NCBI RefSeq assembly: GCF_017874715.1 | Contig: NZ_JAGGLR010000018.1 | Coordinates: 211,670-275,669 of the forward strand | DNA length: 64,000 bases | From: Streptomyces iranensis | GTDB taxonomy: Bacteria; Actinomycetota; Actinomycetes; Streptomycetales; Streptomycetaceae | Direction: 5' to 3' | In this document: positions 46,301 through 54,700 of the stretch, piece after piece | Layout: the number at the start of each line of letters is the position of its first letter | Position numbering within the stretch: position 1 is the stretch's first letter | Program-made: the position numbers and the translations under genes | Notes under the pieces: generated by a model | The model's database searches: none | Seen by the model: only the letters and a program-made list of their open reading frames with translations | What the model was told of the DNA's origin: nothing

Positions 46301-48726
46301 TAGTCGGGCGAGCAGATCTCATCGGCGGAGACCGAACCGCCGGTGAGGTTGGAGATGATGGGGATGACCGGCGGGGCGTATGTCACCTGCCGCGCCACCT
46401 CGCGGAAGGCGTCCAGCATGCCGTCCATGCGCGGCGAGTGGAACGCGTGGCTGACCGTGAGCCGCTTGGTCTTACGGCCCTGCGCCTCGAAACCGGAAGC
46501 GATCGCGACAGCCGCGTCCTCGTCACCCGCGATGACCACCGACGTCGGCCCGTTGATGGCGGCGATCGACACCCGCTCGGTGAGCAGCGGTGTGATCTCG
46601 TCCTCGGACGCCTGCACGGCGATCATCGCGCCACCGGCGGGCAGTTCCTCCATCAGCCTGCCGCGCGCGGCCACCAGCTTCGCCGCGTCCGCGAGCGAGA
46701 GCACACCGGCCACATGGGCGGCGGCCAGTTCGCCGATGGAGTGGCCGACGAGGAAGTCGGGCTTGACGCCCCACGTCTCCAGCAGCCGGAACAGCGCCAC
46801 TTCGAGGGCGAACAGCGCGGGCTGGGTGTAGCCGGTGCGGTCCAGCAGCCCGCCGTCGTCGCCGAACATCACCTCGCGCAGCGGCCGCTGGAGGTGCTGG
46901 TCGAGCTCGGCGCACACCTCGTCCAGGGCGCGGGCGAAGGCCGGGACGGCCGCGTACAGCTCACGGCCCATTCCGGCGCGCTGGCTGCCCTGGCCGGTGA
47001 AGAGGAACGCGACCTTGCCCTCGGCCACCTCGCCCCGGACGACGCCGCCCGCGGGGGCGTCCTCGGCGATTTCGGCCAGTCCGCGCAGCAGTTCGTCGCG
47101 GCCGCCCTCGCCCGTCAGGACCACGGCCCGGTGGTCCAGCGCGGCGCGGGTGGTGGCCAGTGAGTGGGCCAGGTCGACCAGGCCGAGGCCCGGGTCGTCC
47201 TGCACCCGGGCGGTGAGCCGCTCGGCCTGGGCGCGCAGCGCCGGTGCGCTCTGCGCGGACACCAGCAGCGGCACCTGCCCGCCGATACCGGTCCACCGCG
47301 AGGGCGCGGCGTCATCGCCACCGGAGGTCTCGCGGTCCTCGGCGGGTGGCTGCTCGATGACGGTGTGCGCGTTCGTACCGCTCACGCCGAAGGAGGAGAT
47401 GCCCGCCCGGCGCGGCTGGCCGGTCTCCGGCCACGGGGTGTTCTCGGTGAGCAGGGAGACGGCGCCCGCGTCCCAGTCCACGTCCCGGGAGGGCGCGTCG
47501 ACGTGCAGGGTCCTGGGCAGCTCGCCGTGCTCGATGGCCTTGACCATCTTGATGATTCCGGCGACACCGGCGGCGGCCTGGGTGTGCCCGAAGTTGGACT
47601 TGATCGAGCCGAGCCACAGCGGGCGGCCCTCGGCCCGGTTCTGCCCGTACGTGGCGAGCAGGGCCTGGGCCTCGATGGGGTCGCCGAGGCTGGTGCCGGT
47701 CCCGTGTGCCTCGACGGCGTCCACCTGGGCCGGGGTGAGCCGGGCGTCGGTGAGCGCCTGGCGGATGACGCGCTGCTGGGACGGGCCGTTGGGCGCGGTC
47801 AGACCGTTGGAGGCGCCGTCCTGGTTGATGGCGGAGCCACGGACGATGGCCAGCACCTTGTGGCCGTGTCGGCGCGCGTCCGACAGCCGCTCGACGAGCA
47901 GCATGCCGACGCCCTCGCCCCAGCCGGTGCCGTCCGCGCCGTCCGCGAACGCCTTGCAGCGGCCGTCGGGCGCGAGGCCGCGCTGGCGGCTGAAGTTGAT
48001 GAACGCACGCGGGCTGTTCATCACCGTGACACCGCCGGTGAGCGCCAGCGAGCACTCGCCGTTGCGCAGCGCCTGGATGGCCAGGTGCAGTGCCACCAGC
48101 GACGCCGAGCACGCGGTGTCGACCGTGAGCGCCGGGCCCTCCAGGCCGAAGGTGTAGGAGATCCGGCCGGAGATGACGCTGGCGGCGTTGCCGGTGAGCA
48201 GATACTGCTCCACGCCCTGCGGCAGCGTGTGCATCAGCTCCGGATAGTCCTGGCCGTTGGTGCCGACGAAGACACCGGCCTTGCTGCCGCGGAGCGTGGC
48301 CGGGTCGATCCCGGCCCGCTCGAACGCCTCCCAGGACGTCTCCAGCAGCAGCCGCTGCTGCGGGTCCATGCCGAGGGTCTCGCGCGGGCTGATCCCGAAG
48401 AACCCGGCGTCGAACTCGCCCGCGCCGTCGAGGAACCCGCCCTTGTCGGTGTAGCTGGTGCCCTGCTCGTCGGGGTCGTCGGCGAAGAGCGCGTCGACGT
48501 CCCAGCCACGGTCCGTGGGGAAGTCCGCGATGGCGTCGCCGCCCGCGGCCACGAGCTCCCACAGCTCCTCCGGAGACGTGACGCCTCCGGGGAACCGGCA
48601 GCTCATTCCGACGATCGCGATCGGCTCAGGCTCCTGCGACTCGACCTCGCGAAGACGCTGCCGCGTCTGGTGCAGATCGGCAGTTACCCGCTTGAGGTAG
48701 TCGAGGATCTTGTCCTGATCCGACAT
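31393..48726 (-). CDS. Type I modular PKS, three modules (PKS-2)
   Basis: A 5777-residue protein with an N-terminal docking helix (ILDYLKRVTADLHQTRQRLR). Module 1: KS (Cys206), AT (Ser663, malonyl, HAFH), DH (His967 but HAVMD in place of HxxxG; Asp1137), KR (Tyr1571, LDD, Ala1558 where the catalytic Ser belongs), ACP (Ser1740). Module 2: KS (Cys1974), AT (Ser2423, malonyl), DH (His2728, Asp2894), ER (about 3170-3486, HAAAGGVGMAAV), KR (Tyr3644), ACP (Ser3814). Module 3: KS (Cys4051), AT (Ser4504, malonyl), DH (His4808, Asp4975), KR (Tyr5470), ACP (Ser5650), then a C-terminal docking tail (ELESATDDDLFDFIGKEFGI). A repeat insert lies at about 5120-5195. Start: ATG at 48726 after GGTGAGA; an ATG five codons upstream lacks a ribosome site. 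Expected output: alkene or ketone, saturated pair, alkene. Confidence 0.96.
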   Translation of the reverse strand: MSDQDKILDYLKRVTADLHQTRQRLREVESQEPEPIAIVGMSCRFPGGVTSPEELWELVAAGGDAIADFPTDRGWDVDALFADDPDEQGTSYTDKGGFLDGAGEFDAGFFGISPRETLGMDPQQRLLLETSWEAFERAGIDPATLRGSKAGVFVGTNGQDYPELMHTLPQGVEQYLLTGNAASVISGRISYTFGLEGPALTVDTACSASLVALHLAIQALRNGECSLALTGGVTVMNSPRAFINFSRQRGLAPDGRCKAFADGADGTGWGEGVGMLLVERLSDARRHGHKVLAIVRGSAINQDGASNGLTAPNGPSQQRVIRQALTDARLTPAQVDAVEAHGTGTSLGDPIEAQALLATYGQNRAEGRPLWLGSIKSNFGHTQAAAGVAGIIKMVKAIEHGELPRTLHVDAPSRDVDWDAGAVSLLTENTPWPETGQPRRAGISSFGVSGTNAHTVIEQPPAEDRETSGGDDAAPSRWTGIGGQVPLLVSAQSAPALRAQAERLTARVQDDPGLGLVDLAHSLATTRAALDHRAVVLTGEGGRDELLRGLAEIAEDAPAGGVVRGEVAEGKVAFLFTGQGSQRAGMGRELYAAVPAFARALDEVCAELDQHLQRPLREVMFGDDGGLLDRTGYTQPALFALEVALFRLLETWGVKPDFLVGHSIGELAAAHVAGVLSLADAAKLVAARGRLMEELPAGGAMIAVQASEDEITPLLTERVSIAAINGPTSVVIAGDEDAAVAIASGFEAQGRKTKRLTVSHAFHSPRMDGMLDAFREVARQVTYAPPVIPIISNLTGGSVSADEICSPDYWVRHVREAVRFTDGIRRLEEYDVATYVELGPDGVLSAMAQDCVTGDGAVFVPVLRGDRPEATALAGALARAHVHGVAVDWTAVFEGSGARRVELPTYAFQRELYWPEPPGPWTGDVTAAGLGSADHPLLGAAVSLADGAGFLFTGRLSLQTHPWLADHAVMDTVLLPGTAFVELAIRAGDHVGADVLEELTLEAPLVLPPQGGVQLQVSVGAPDETGRRSLTLHSRLEDAADGTWGEGEWTRHATGVLAGGATTPDENLTAWPPAGATEVPVDGLYDWLAETGFAYGPVFQGLQGAWQHGDHVYAEVRLPESARAEAELFGLHPALLDAALHAVGIGSLLEVTEHGRLPFSWSGVRLHAVGAATLRVRLSPAGQDAVAVLVTDESGAPVASVDSLLLRPVSPDQVHAARGAFHEALFRVEWTPAPVPANTTVVAGQWAVLGAEHPELAIALPTAAGYADLAALGAAVDAGAPVPQAVVAPFLADDTGLPVETAVREALHRALELVQNWLADARFEGSRLVIATRGAVATSTDADTEDLAHAPLWGLLRSAQSENPDRFVLADIDGRDESYGVLSAALATGESQLAVRAGTVVVPRLAKVAADPERTAPALDPEGTALVTGATGTLGGLVARHLVAEHGIRHLLLLSRRGGAAHGAAELVAELRASGAEVTLAACDVADRAALAATLAAIPAEHPLTAVVHTAGVLDDGVIGSLTAERIDRVLPPKVDAAWNLHELTRDLDLSAFVLFSAAAGTLGGPGQANYAAANAFLDALAHRRHAQGLPATALAWGLWAERSGMTGDLDDTDIQRITRAGVAALSSEEGLALLDTALAVGDPTLVPMHLDLAPLRHADATMVPALLRGLVRAPGRRVVEAGGGAAPGGLADRLLGLSVPERDRLLLEIVCGQVAAVLGYAGPEAVGAGRAFKELGFDSLTAVELRNRLGAVTGVRLPATLVFDYPTPTALAGFLRTEILGDQADEAAAAPAATVAVADDEPIAIVGMSCRYPGGVSSPEELWQLVTGSVDAISGFPTDRGWQLEGLLGDDPEQTGTSATIEGGFLYDAGEFDPDFFGINPREALAMDPHQRLLLESSWEAFERAGIDPATVRGSRTGVFAGVMYHDYLSRLTALPEGLEGYLGTGTAGSVASGRVAYTFGLEGPAVTIDTACSSSLVALHLAAQALRNGECTMALAGGVTVMSTPDTFIDFSRQGGLSASGRCKSFSADADGTGWAEGVGMLLVERLSDAEKNGHKVLAVVRGTAVNQDGASNGLTAPNGPSQQRVIRQALANARLSASEVDAVEAHGTGTTLGDPIEAQALLATYGKEKTEDQPLWLGSIKSNVGHTQAAAGVAGIIKMVQAMHHGVLPRSLHLDEPSPHVDWAAGAVSLLSEAREWPETGRSRRAGVSSFGVSGTNAHVIIEQAPEPEEAGLSALPAVRPSVLPWTVSGKNADALRAQAERLLADLERRPDVSPTDLAYSLATSRAALDHRAVVVGGDRAALIVGLAALARGESAAGLVQGSVADGKVAFLFTGQGSQRLGMGRELYNAYPVFAEAFDAVCDALDVHLERPLKTVVFGEDAAELDETGFTQPALFAVEVALFRLVEAWGLRPDVLSGHSIGELAAAHVAGVLSLADAARLVAARGRLMQELPAGGAMIAIQASEDEVLPLLTERVSIAALNGPSSVVIAGDEDAVLQVASGFEAQGRKTKRLTVSHAFHSPRMDGMLEAFREVAEGLSYEAPRIPIVSNLTGNVVSAEEITSPDFWVRHVREAVRFLDGMRTLEAQGVTTYLELGPDGVLTAMGQECVTDADAAGFAAALRKDRAEAETVATALAALHTRGVTPDWAAYFAGTGAHRVDLPTYAFQHRRFWLTSPAGFVGDVESAGLDRADHPLLGAAVPLADSDGFLFTGRLSLESHPWLADHAVMGTVLLPGTAFVELAIRAGDQVGCDRLDELTIEAPLVLPERGAVQLQIVVGAPQQAGHRTLELYSRAQDAPAELPWIRHASGVLVAGGPRPSFDLTAWPPQGAEPAGVEGLYEHLAQGGFAYGPMFQGLTAAWLRGDEVFAEVRLPEDRKADAGGFGLHPALLDAALHSTFARAGGDEQGRLPFSWSGVSLHAVGADALRVRLTPAGADGVSLELADGTGAPVASVEQLALRPVSAGQLAEGRSAAYHESLYRLDWATVALSTESPAASWTVLGEGAPAPLTSGGAIHADLDALAAAGNAPAYVLAYLDPRGATGDEVTAAVHTATQRTLALVRAWLADDRFAASQLVLVTRGAVATAGDAGTHDLAHAPVWGLVRSAQSENPDRLVLVDLDGTDASYEALGAALASGEPQFVLRRGAVHAPRLARTAAAGPMVPPPGEPAWRLDIQDKGTLENLTLLPSPEAAAPLEAGQVRVAVRAAGVNFRDVLNALGMYPGDAGLMGSEGAGVVLETGPGVTDLAPGDRVMGMLPGGFGPLVAVDRRMVVPMPEGWSYAQAASVPIVFMTAYYALRDLADLQGGESLLVHAAAGGVGMAAVQLARHWGVDVYATASQGKWDTLRSLGLADDRIASSRDLAFEDKFREVSGGRGVDVVLDSLAREFVDASLRLLPRGGRFVEMGKTDVRAPEEVAAAYPGVSYQAFDLTEAGLDRIQEMLCELLELFRQGALRALPITAWDLRQAPDAFRYLSQARHTGKVVLTVPAPWNPDGTVLITGGTGTLGGLVARHAVTERGARRLVLTSRRGEQAAGAAELAAELRELGAEVTIAACDAADRDALAAVLADIPSARPLTAVVHTAGVLDDGVIDALTPERLEKVLRPKVDAAVNLHELTRDQDLAAFVLFSSAAGTFGGPGQANYAAANSFLDALARHRQSQGLAATSLAWGLWAEASGMTGELEATDKSRMTRSGVLGLSSDEGLALFDAAQEVGDAFLVPMQLDLAPLTGAPIEMVPPLLRGLVRGGTTRRTAESGAAGDGSSLVERLVRLDAAEREQTLLDLVRAQVAVVLGHDSPDAVEASRAFKDLGFDSLTAVEFRNRLGAAAGLRLPATLVFDYPTPTALAGYLLAELLGSEAAAAVPARAEGPADAGTDEDDPIAIIAMSCRFPGDVRTPEDLWELLAEGRDGIARLPEDRGWDLDAFYDPDPDRPGTSYAREGGFTYDAHHFDPAFFGINPREALAMDPQQRLLLETSWESFERAGLDPGALRGKQVGVFVGQMHNDYVSRLHTVPEGVEGYLGTGGSSSIASGRVSYTFGFEGPAVTVDTACSSSLVALHLAAQALRNGECTMALAGGVTIITTPDVFTEFSRQRGLARNGRCKPFAAAADGTAWGEGVGMLLVERLSDARRHGHKVLAVVRGTAVNQDGASNGLTAPNGPSQQRVIRQALANARLSASEVDAVEAHGTGTTLGDPIEAQALLATYGKEKSPEQPLWLGSIKSNFGHTQAAAGVAGIIKMVQAMRHGVLPKSLHIDEPSPHVDWAAGAVSLLSEAREWPETGRSRRAGISSFGMSGTNAHVIIEQVPEPEEAEEPRGSALPSGEPSVLPWVLSAKTPEALRAQGARLRAHVADHPEPSLADLGHSLATSRVPFEHRAALVGRDRDAFLAGLDALAEGRTTTGLVEGAVAEGGRLAVLFTGQGSQRLGMGRELYDAYPAFAEALDEVCDALDPHLEQPLKTVLFGDDAERLDQTGFTQPALFAVEVALFRLVQAWGVKPDFLSGHSIGELAAAHVAGVLSLADAAKLVAARGRLMQRLPAGGAMIAVQAPEDEVTPRLGKRVSIAAVNGPTSVVVAGDEDAALEVAAAFEAEGRKTKRLTVSHAFHSPHMDGMLDAFREVALGLTYQAPRIPIVSNLTGGLVPAEEIMTADFWVRHVREAVRFLDGVRTMEAQGITTYLELGPDGVLTAMAQDCVEDADVAAFAAALRKGRPEAETLLTAIGTAHVRGAAVDFGPLYAPYGPRLVDLPTYAFQRRSFWLDAGPVGGDATAIGLHAADHPLLGAAVELPDSDGVAFTGRLSLQTQPWLADHAVMGTVLLPGTAFVELALRAGDHAGCDRLDELTLEAPLIVPDQGAIQLRLSLAAPDDTGRRALTLHSRAEGAPADEPWLRHATGALAASDATTPSFNLTAWPPAEAEKVEVEGLYEGLADSGFAYGPVFQGLTAAWRRGDEVFAEVRLPEDRKSDAGAFGLHPALLDAALHALGLSTAEEGNGQGRLPFSWTGVSLHAVGASALRVRLDGTATGTVTLELADTTGAPVASVEGLALRTISPDQLGAARPGSPSDSLFRLDWLPAPAQSTDVTPNHWAAVGPDTLGLQTYADLDALSEAVASGTQLPKYVLADLARPAFEDRGPEAEFMAGGANQARPAIEDTPEGRPGLWGLSHASTDAASPARPAFEDRGPGAEPMVSGRGGIGESSSPADAAHRATAQALSLLQQWLADDRFVNSRLVILTSGAVNTGTAEPTTDPAQAAIWGLARSAQAENPDRIVLVDTDGKGKPQDAMATALATGEPQIALRDGAPRAPRLARATVAADQETPAFDPEGTVLVTGATGTLGGLMARHLVTKHGVRHLLLLSRRGEDAPGTTELTTELREFGADPRWAACDVADRDALAATLAAIPAANPLTAVVHTAGVLDDGVIASLTPDRLTTVLRPKADAAWNLHELTQGADLSAFILFSSAAGVFGGPGQGNYAAANAFLDALAQHRRAGGLPATSLAWGLWSVAGGMGGELDEAEIARIRRGGVGVLTAETGMELFDAAQGVAQGAAHGSDEALLVPLPLDMAALRAQAGSGMLPALFRGLVRAPARRAAQSAAAAAAGAEALRERLAGLSEPQREEVLLELVCTQVAAVLGYPGPETVDPARSFSEVGFDSLTAVELRNRLNATTGVRLPATLVFDYPTPGALVEYLRGEILPDDASAVTSLLAELDGLEKSLALAGAGAGAAPDDEGRSRVTARLQALLAQWNDNRGPEDGAGVAEELESATDDDLFDFIGKEFGIS
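33140..33368. repeat. Intergenic-type repeat inside PKS-2 coding sequence
   Basis: About 230 bp in the DH-KR linker of module 3, translated in frame (ARPAFEDRGPEAEF, NQARPAIEDTPEGRPG, ARPAFEDRGPGAEP, GRGGIGE). It carries two copies of a CCTCAAACGCCGGACGGGC-type unit and one CCTCAATCGCCGGACGGGCT unit. It is homologous to the insert at 27256-27446 and is in the same linker, between matching flanks. Confidence 0.85.
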
Positions 48727-48782
48727 TGGAGTCTCACCCATGCTTCTCGTCACAAACCTTGCGCCCGCGGACCCATCGATCC

Positions 48783-51700
48783 TTAGATTCCGAGTTCCTT
48801 GTCGATGAAGGCGAAGACCTCGTCGGGCGTCGCCTCCTGCAACTTCTCCGTCACGGTGCCGCTGTCGCCGTCGGCCGCCTCGGCATCGGCCGTACGGGGC
48901 TCCGCCCACTTCGCCGCGAGGTCCCGCAGCCGGGCCGCGATGTCGTCCCGTGCCTCGCTGCCGGGGTCCAGGACGGACAGCGCGGACTCCAGCGCGTCGA
49001 GCTCCGCGAGACCGGGCGCCGCGGCCGTACCGCCGTCGCCCACGATCCGGCCGCACAGGAACTCGGCGAGCGCCGCGGGGGTCGGGTAGTCGAAGACCAG
49101 CGTGGCGGGCAGCTTCTGCCCGGTGGCGGCGGTCAGCCGGTTGCGCAGCTCCAGCGCGATGAGCGAGTCGAAGCCCAGCTCCTTGAACGCCCGCCCGGCG
49201 CCGACCTCGTCGGTCGAGGAGTGGCCGAGCGCGGCGGCCGCGCCTGAGCGCACGACCTCCAGGACGACCAGGGACTGCTCGGCCCGGGAGATCCCGGTCA
49301 GCCGCTTGCGCAGCACGTCCGCCGGGGACCCGTCGGAGGCCGCGCCGGGCTCACCGGCCGGGCCGCCGGACTCCCGCAACCGCCTGACCTCGGGCAGCTC
49401 GCCGATGAGCGGGCTGGGGCGGACCGCCGTGTAGCCGTAGGCGAAGCGGTCCCACTGGATGTCGGCGACGGCCACGACCGTGTCCGCGTGGTCCAGGGCC
49501 CGCTGCAGCGCGGTGATCGCGGCGTGCGGGGCCATCGCCGGGACGCCGCCCCGGTCCAGCCGCTCGCCGATGGCACCGTCCGCGGCCAGGCCCGTCTCGC
49601 CCCAGCGGCCCCAGGCCACCGAGGTGGCGGGCAGGCCCGCCGCGCGGCGCCGCTCGGCCAGCGCGTCGAGATACGCGTTGGCCGCCGCGTAGTTGCCCTG
49701 TCCGGCGTCGCCGAGGGTGCCCGCGATACCGGAGAACAGCACGAACGCGGACAGATCCAGATCGCGGGTCAGCTCGTCCAGATGGCGCGCCGCGTCGGCC
49801 TTGGGGCCGAGGACGGTGGCGAACCGCTCCGGGGTGAGCGCGTCCAGGACACCGTCGTCCAGGACGCCCGCGGCGTGCATGACCGCCGTGAGCGGCCGGT
49901 CGGCCGGGATGGCGGCGAGCAACGTCTCGACGGCCTTGCGGTCGGCCACGTCGCACGCGGCGACGGTGACCTCGGCGCCAAGACCGGTCAGCTCGTCCCG
50001 CAGTTCGACCGCGCCCGGTGCCTCCAGGCCACGGCGGCTGGTGAGCACCAGGTGCTCGGCCCCGCCCGCGGCCAGCCAGCGCGCCACATGGGCGCCCAGC
50101 GCTCCCGTACCGCCGGTGACCAGCGTCGTACCGGACGGCTTCCACGACCGTACGGCGGGAGCGCCGGCCAGCGGCGCGTGGGCGAGCCTGCGGGCGAACA
50201 CCCCGGCCGCGCGCACCGCGAGCTGGTCCTCGCCGTCGGTCCCGGCGAGCACCCCGGCGAGCCGGGCCAGCGCCCGCTCGTCGGGCGCGCCGGGCAGGTC
50301 CACCAGACCGCCCCAGCGCTCCGGGTACTCCAGGGCGGCGGTCCGGCCGAGGCCCCAGACGAGCGCCTGCTCGGGGGATTCCACCTGGTCCGTCCGGCCG
50401 ACGGCGACCGCGCCCCGGGTGGCGCACCACAGCGGCGCGTCCACCCCGGCGTCGCCGAGGGCCTGGATCAGCACGGCGGTACCGACCAGCCCGGCGCTGA
50501 CACCGTCGGTGCCGGGCGCGGTGCCCGCGTCGAAGGCGAGCAGCGACAGCACACCCGAGATTGCCCCGGCGTCGGCCAGCTCCTCGCGCACCAGACGGGT
50601 CAGCGAAACGCGGTCCGACTCCACGGCGGCCGGGGTGATCTGCCGCACCTCGGCGCCGCGTTCGGTGAGCATCCGCACCGCGCCGAGCGTCCAGTCGTCG
50701 ATGGCGGCGGACTCGGGCACGGCCAGCAGCCAGGTCCCGGACAGCCGCGGGGCCTGCGCCCCGCTCAGCGAGGTCCAGGTCACGCGGTAGCGCCAGCCGT
50801 CCACCGTGGACTGCTCGCGGGCCTGCTTGCGCCAGGACGCCAGGGCGGGCAGGACGGCGCCGAGCGAGGACCGCTCGCCGTCGTCCTCGAACGCGAGGGT
50901 GCCGGCCAGCGACTCCAGGTCCTCGCGCTCGACGGCCTCCCAGAAGCGGGCGTCGACGGCGTCGGACGGCGCGCCCGACTCGTCGGCCGGGGTGTCGGCC
51001 GCCTGCGGCCAGTAGCTCTGGTGCTGGAAGGCGTACGTGGGCAGCTCGACGCGGGCCGCGCCCGTCCCCTCGTACACCACCTCCCAGTCAACGGCCACGC
51101 CCCGTGTCCACGCCTCGCCCAGCGAGGTGTGGAAGCGGTCCAGGCCGCCCTCGTCACGGCGCAGCGAGCCGATCGCGGCGGCCTCACGGCCCGCGTCCTC
51201 GGCGGTCTCCTGCACACCCATCGTCAGCACCGGGTGCGCGCTGGACTCGATGAACACCCCGAAGCCCTCGTCCAGCAGCCGCCGGACCGCGCCCTCCAGC
51301 TCAACGGTGCGACGGAGATTGGTGAACCAGTACTCGGCGTCCAGCTCCGGACCCTCGACCCACTCCCCCGTCACCGTGGACAGGAACGGCACCTGGGCGT
51401 TCTTCGGCTGTACGGGAGCCAGCAGCTCCAGCAGCTCCTCGCGGAGGAGTTCGACCTGGGCCGAGTGCGAGGCGTAGTCCACCGGCACCCGACGCGCCCG
51501 CACCTCATCCGCCTCGCACGCGGCGACCAGCTCATCGAGGGCCTCGGACTCACCGGAGACGACCACCGACGAGGGGCCGTTGACGGCCGCCACCGAGATG
51601 CGCTCCTCGCCCCAGGCCGCGATCCGCTCCCGTACATCCGCCACCGGAAGCGCCACCGACACCATGCCACCCCGGCCCGCCAGCACCCGGCCAATCGCCT

Positions 51701-54700
51701 GACTGCGCAACGCCACCACACGCGCCGCGTCCCTCAGCGACAGGATTCCGGCCACACACGCCGCCGCGATCTCACCCTGCGAATGGCCGACCACGGCCGA
51801 CGGCCGCACGCCCAGCGAACGCCACAGCTCCGCGAGCGAAACCATCACGGAGAACAACACCGGCTGAACAACGTCCACCCGCTCCAGTGACGGTGCGCCC
51901 TCCGCCTCGCGCAGCACATCCACCAACGACCAGTCGGTGAACTCTGCGAGCGCGACGGCACACTCATCGATACGGGCAGCGAACACCGGTGCAGCATCCA
52001 ACAGCTCCACGGCCATGCCTACCCATTGTGACCCCTGTCCTGGGAACACGAATGCGGCCTTGCCCCCGATTGAGGCCCCCTGCACCAGGTTGGGCACGAC
52101 CTGCCCCCTAGCGAGGGCGTCCAAACCCCGGACGAAATCGTCCCGGTCCGTGCCCACCAGCACCGCGCGCCGGTCGAAGGCGGCGCGGGTGGTGGCCAGC
52201 GAGTGGCCGATGTCCAGCGGGCGCGGGGCCGGGTCGGCGTCGAGGTGGGCCAGCAGCTTGGCGGCCTGGTCGCGCAGCGCCGCCTCGCTCTTGCCGGACA
52301 CCGTCCACGGCAGCGCGCCGAGCCGCCGGGTCACCGGCTCGGCCTCATCCGGCTCCTCCGCGGGCGCCTGCTCGATGATGGCGTGCGCGTTGGTGCCGCT
52401 GAAGCCGAACGAGGATACGGCGGCGCGGCGCGGACGGCCGGTCTCGGGCCACTCCCGCGCCCCGGTCAGCAGCGCGACGTCGCCCGCCGTCCAGTCCACA
52501 TGCGGGGTGGGCTCGACGATGTGCAGCGACTCCGGCAGCACGCCGTGGTGCAGCGCGAGCACGAGCTTCATCACACCCGCGACACCGGCGGCCGCCTGCG
52601 CGTGGCCGATGTTGGACTTGATGGAGCCGAGCAGCAGGGGCTGCCCGTCGGGCCGCTCCTGGCCGTAGGTGGCGAGCAGGGCCTGGGCCTCGATCGGGTC
52701 GCCCAGCGTCGTACCGGTGCCGTGTGCTTCCACGACGTCCACCTCGGAGGCGGACAGCCGGGCGTTGGCGAGAGCCTGCCGGATGACGCGCTGCTGGGAC
52801 GGACCGTTGGGCGCCGTCAGACCGTTGGACGCACCGTCCTGGTTGACCGCCGACCCACGCACGACAGCCAGGACGGGGTGGCCGTGTCGGCGCGCGTCCG
52901 ACAGCCGCTCCACCAGCAGCATGCCCACGCCCTCGGCCGGGCTGAAGCCGTCCGCGTCCGCGGAGAACGCCTTGCTGCGGCCGTCGGAGGACAGTCCGCG
53001 CTGACGGCTGAACTCGATGAACGTGCCCGGGGTGGCCATCACGGTCACCCCGCCCGCGAGCGCGATCGAGCACTCGCCCTGGCGCAGCGACTGGACGGCC
53101 AGGTGCAGCGCCACCAGCGACGCCGAGCACGCGGTGTCCACGGTGACCGCCGGGCCCTCCAGGCCGAAGGTGTACGAGAGGCGGCCGGAGACGACACTCG
53201 CGGCGCTGCCGGTGGCCAGGTGGCCCTCGTAGCCCTCGGTGTTGCTGCGCATGACGATGGAGTAGTCGGAGCCGTTGGTGCCGACGAAGACACCGGACGG
53301 GCTGCCGTGCAGCGTGGCCGGGTCGATGCCCGCCCGCTCGAACGCCTCCCAGGACGTTTCCAGCAGCAGCCGCTGCTGCGGGTCCATCGCCATGGCCTCA
53401 CGCGGCGAGATCCCGAAGAAGGCGGGGTCGAAGTCGGCGGCCCCGGTGAGGAATCCGCCCTCGCGGGTGTAGCTGGTGCCCTGCGCGTCCGGGTCCGGGT
53501 TGTACAGCGACTCGATGTCCCAGCCGCGGTCGCCCGGGAACTCCGACAGCGCGTCGCCACCGGAGGCGAGCAGCTGCCACAGCTCCTCGGGGGTGCGCAC
53601 CCCGCCCGGGAAGCGGCAGCTCATGGAGACGATGGCGATCGGCTCGTCGTCGGCGAGCGCCGCCGCGGTCGGCAGCGCGGCCACGGCGGCCCGCCGCCCG
53701 CCCGCGATCTCGGTGCGCAGCTGACGCGCGAGCACCGTGGGCGTGGGGTAGTCGAAGATCAGGGTCGGCGGCAGCTTCAGCCCGCTGGCGGCGCTGAGCC
53801 GGTTGCGCAGCTCGACGGCGGTCAGCGAGTCGAAGCCCAGCTCCTTGAAGGCCCGGCCCGCCTCGACGTCGTCGGCGCCCGCGTAGCCCAGGACGGCCGC
53901 GACGGCGGTGCGCACCAGCTCCAGCACCAGCCGCTCCTGCTCGGCCTCCGGCACCCCGGCGAGCTGCTGGGCCAGCGCGACCGCGCCCGCGCCGTCCGCC
54001 TCGACCTCCCCGGCCATGTCCTGGATGACGTCCCGCGCCTCGGGCAGGTCGTGCAGCAGCGGACGGGAGCGGCCGGAGGTGAAGGCGAGGACGAAGCGCT
54101 TCCACTCCATGTCGACGACGGTGAGCACCGACTCGTCGCGGTCCAGCGCGTGCTGGAGCGCGGTGACGGCAGCGCGCGGCGCCATCTCGATGACGCCGTG
54201 GCGGCGCATCCGGTCACCGACGCCGCCCTCGGCCATCCCGCCCTCGCCCCACGGGCCCCAGGCCAGCGAGGTGGCGGGCAGACCCTGGGCGCGGCGGTGC
54301 TCGGCGAAGGCGTCGAGGAAGGCGTTGCCCGGCGCGTAGTTGCCCTGGCCTGGCGCGCCGAAGGTGGCCGCGAAGGAGGAGAACAGCACGAACGCGGACA
54401 GGTCCAGATCGCGGGTGAGCTCGTGCAGATGGCGGGTGGCGTCCACCTTGACCTTCAGCACCCGGTCCACCTGGTCCGGGGTCAGGCCCTCGATCACTCC
54501 GTCGTCCAGCACGGCGGCGGTGTGGACGACGGCGGTCAGCGGGTGTTCGGCGGGGATGTCGGCGAGCAGCGCCTCGACCTGGGCGCGGTCGGCCACATCG
54601 CACGCGGCGATGGTGACCTTGGCGCCCAGCTCGGTCAGTTCGGACCGCAGATCCGCCGCGCCCGGGGCGTCCAGGCCGCGGCGGCTGGTGAGCACCAGGT

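Noticed and set aside
33712..47163. Plus-strand open frame of about 4480 codons opposite PKS-2
   Set aside because: Same cause; its internal repeats only mirror the PKS module repeats.
48727..49056. N-terminal extension of PKS-2 by 110 codons
   Set aside because: It would overlap the end of PKS-3 in another frame, and the docking helix with a ribosome site starts at 48726.
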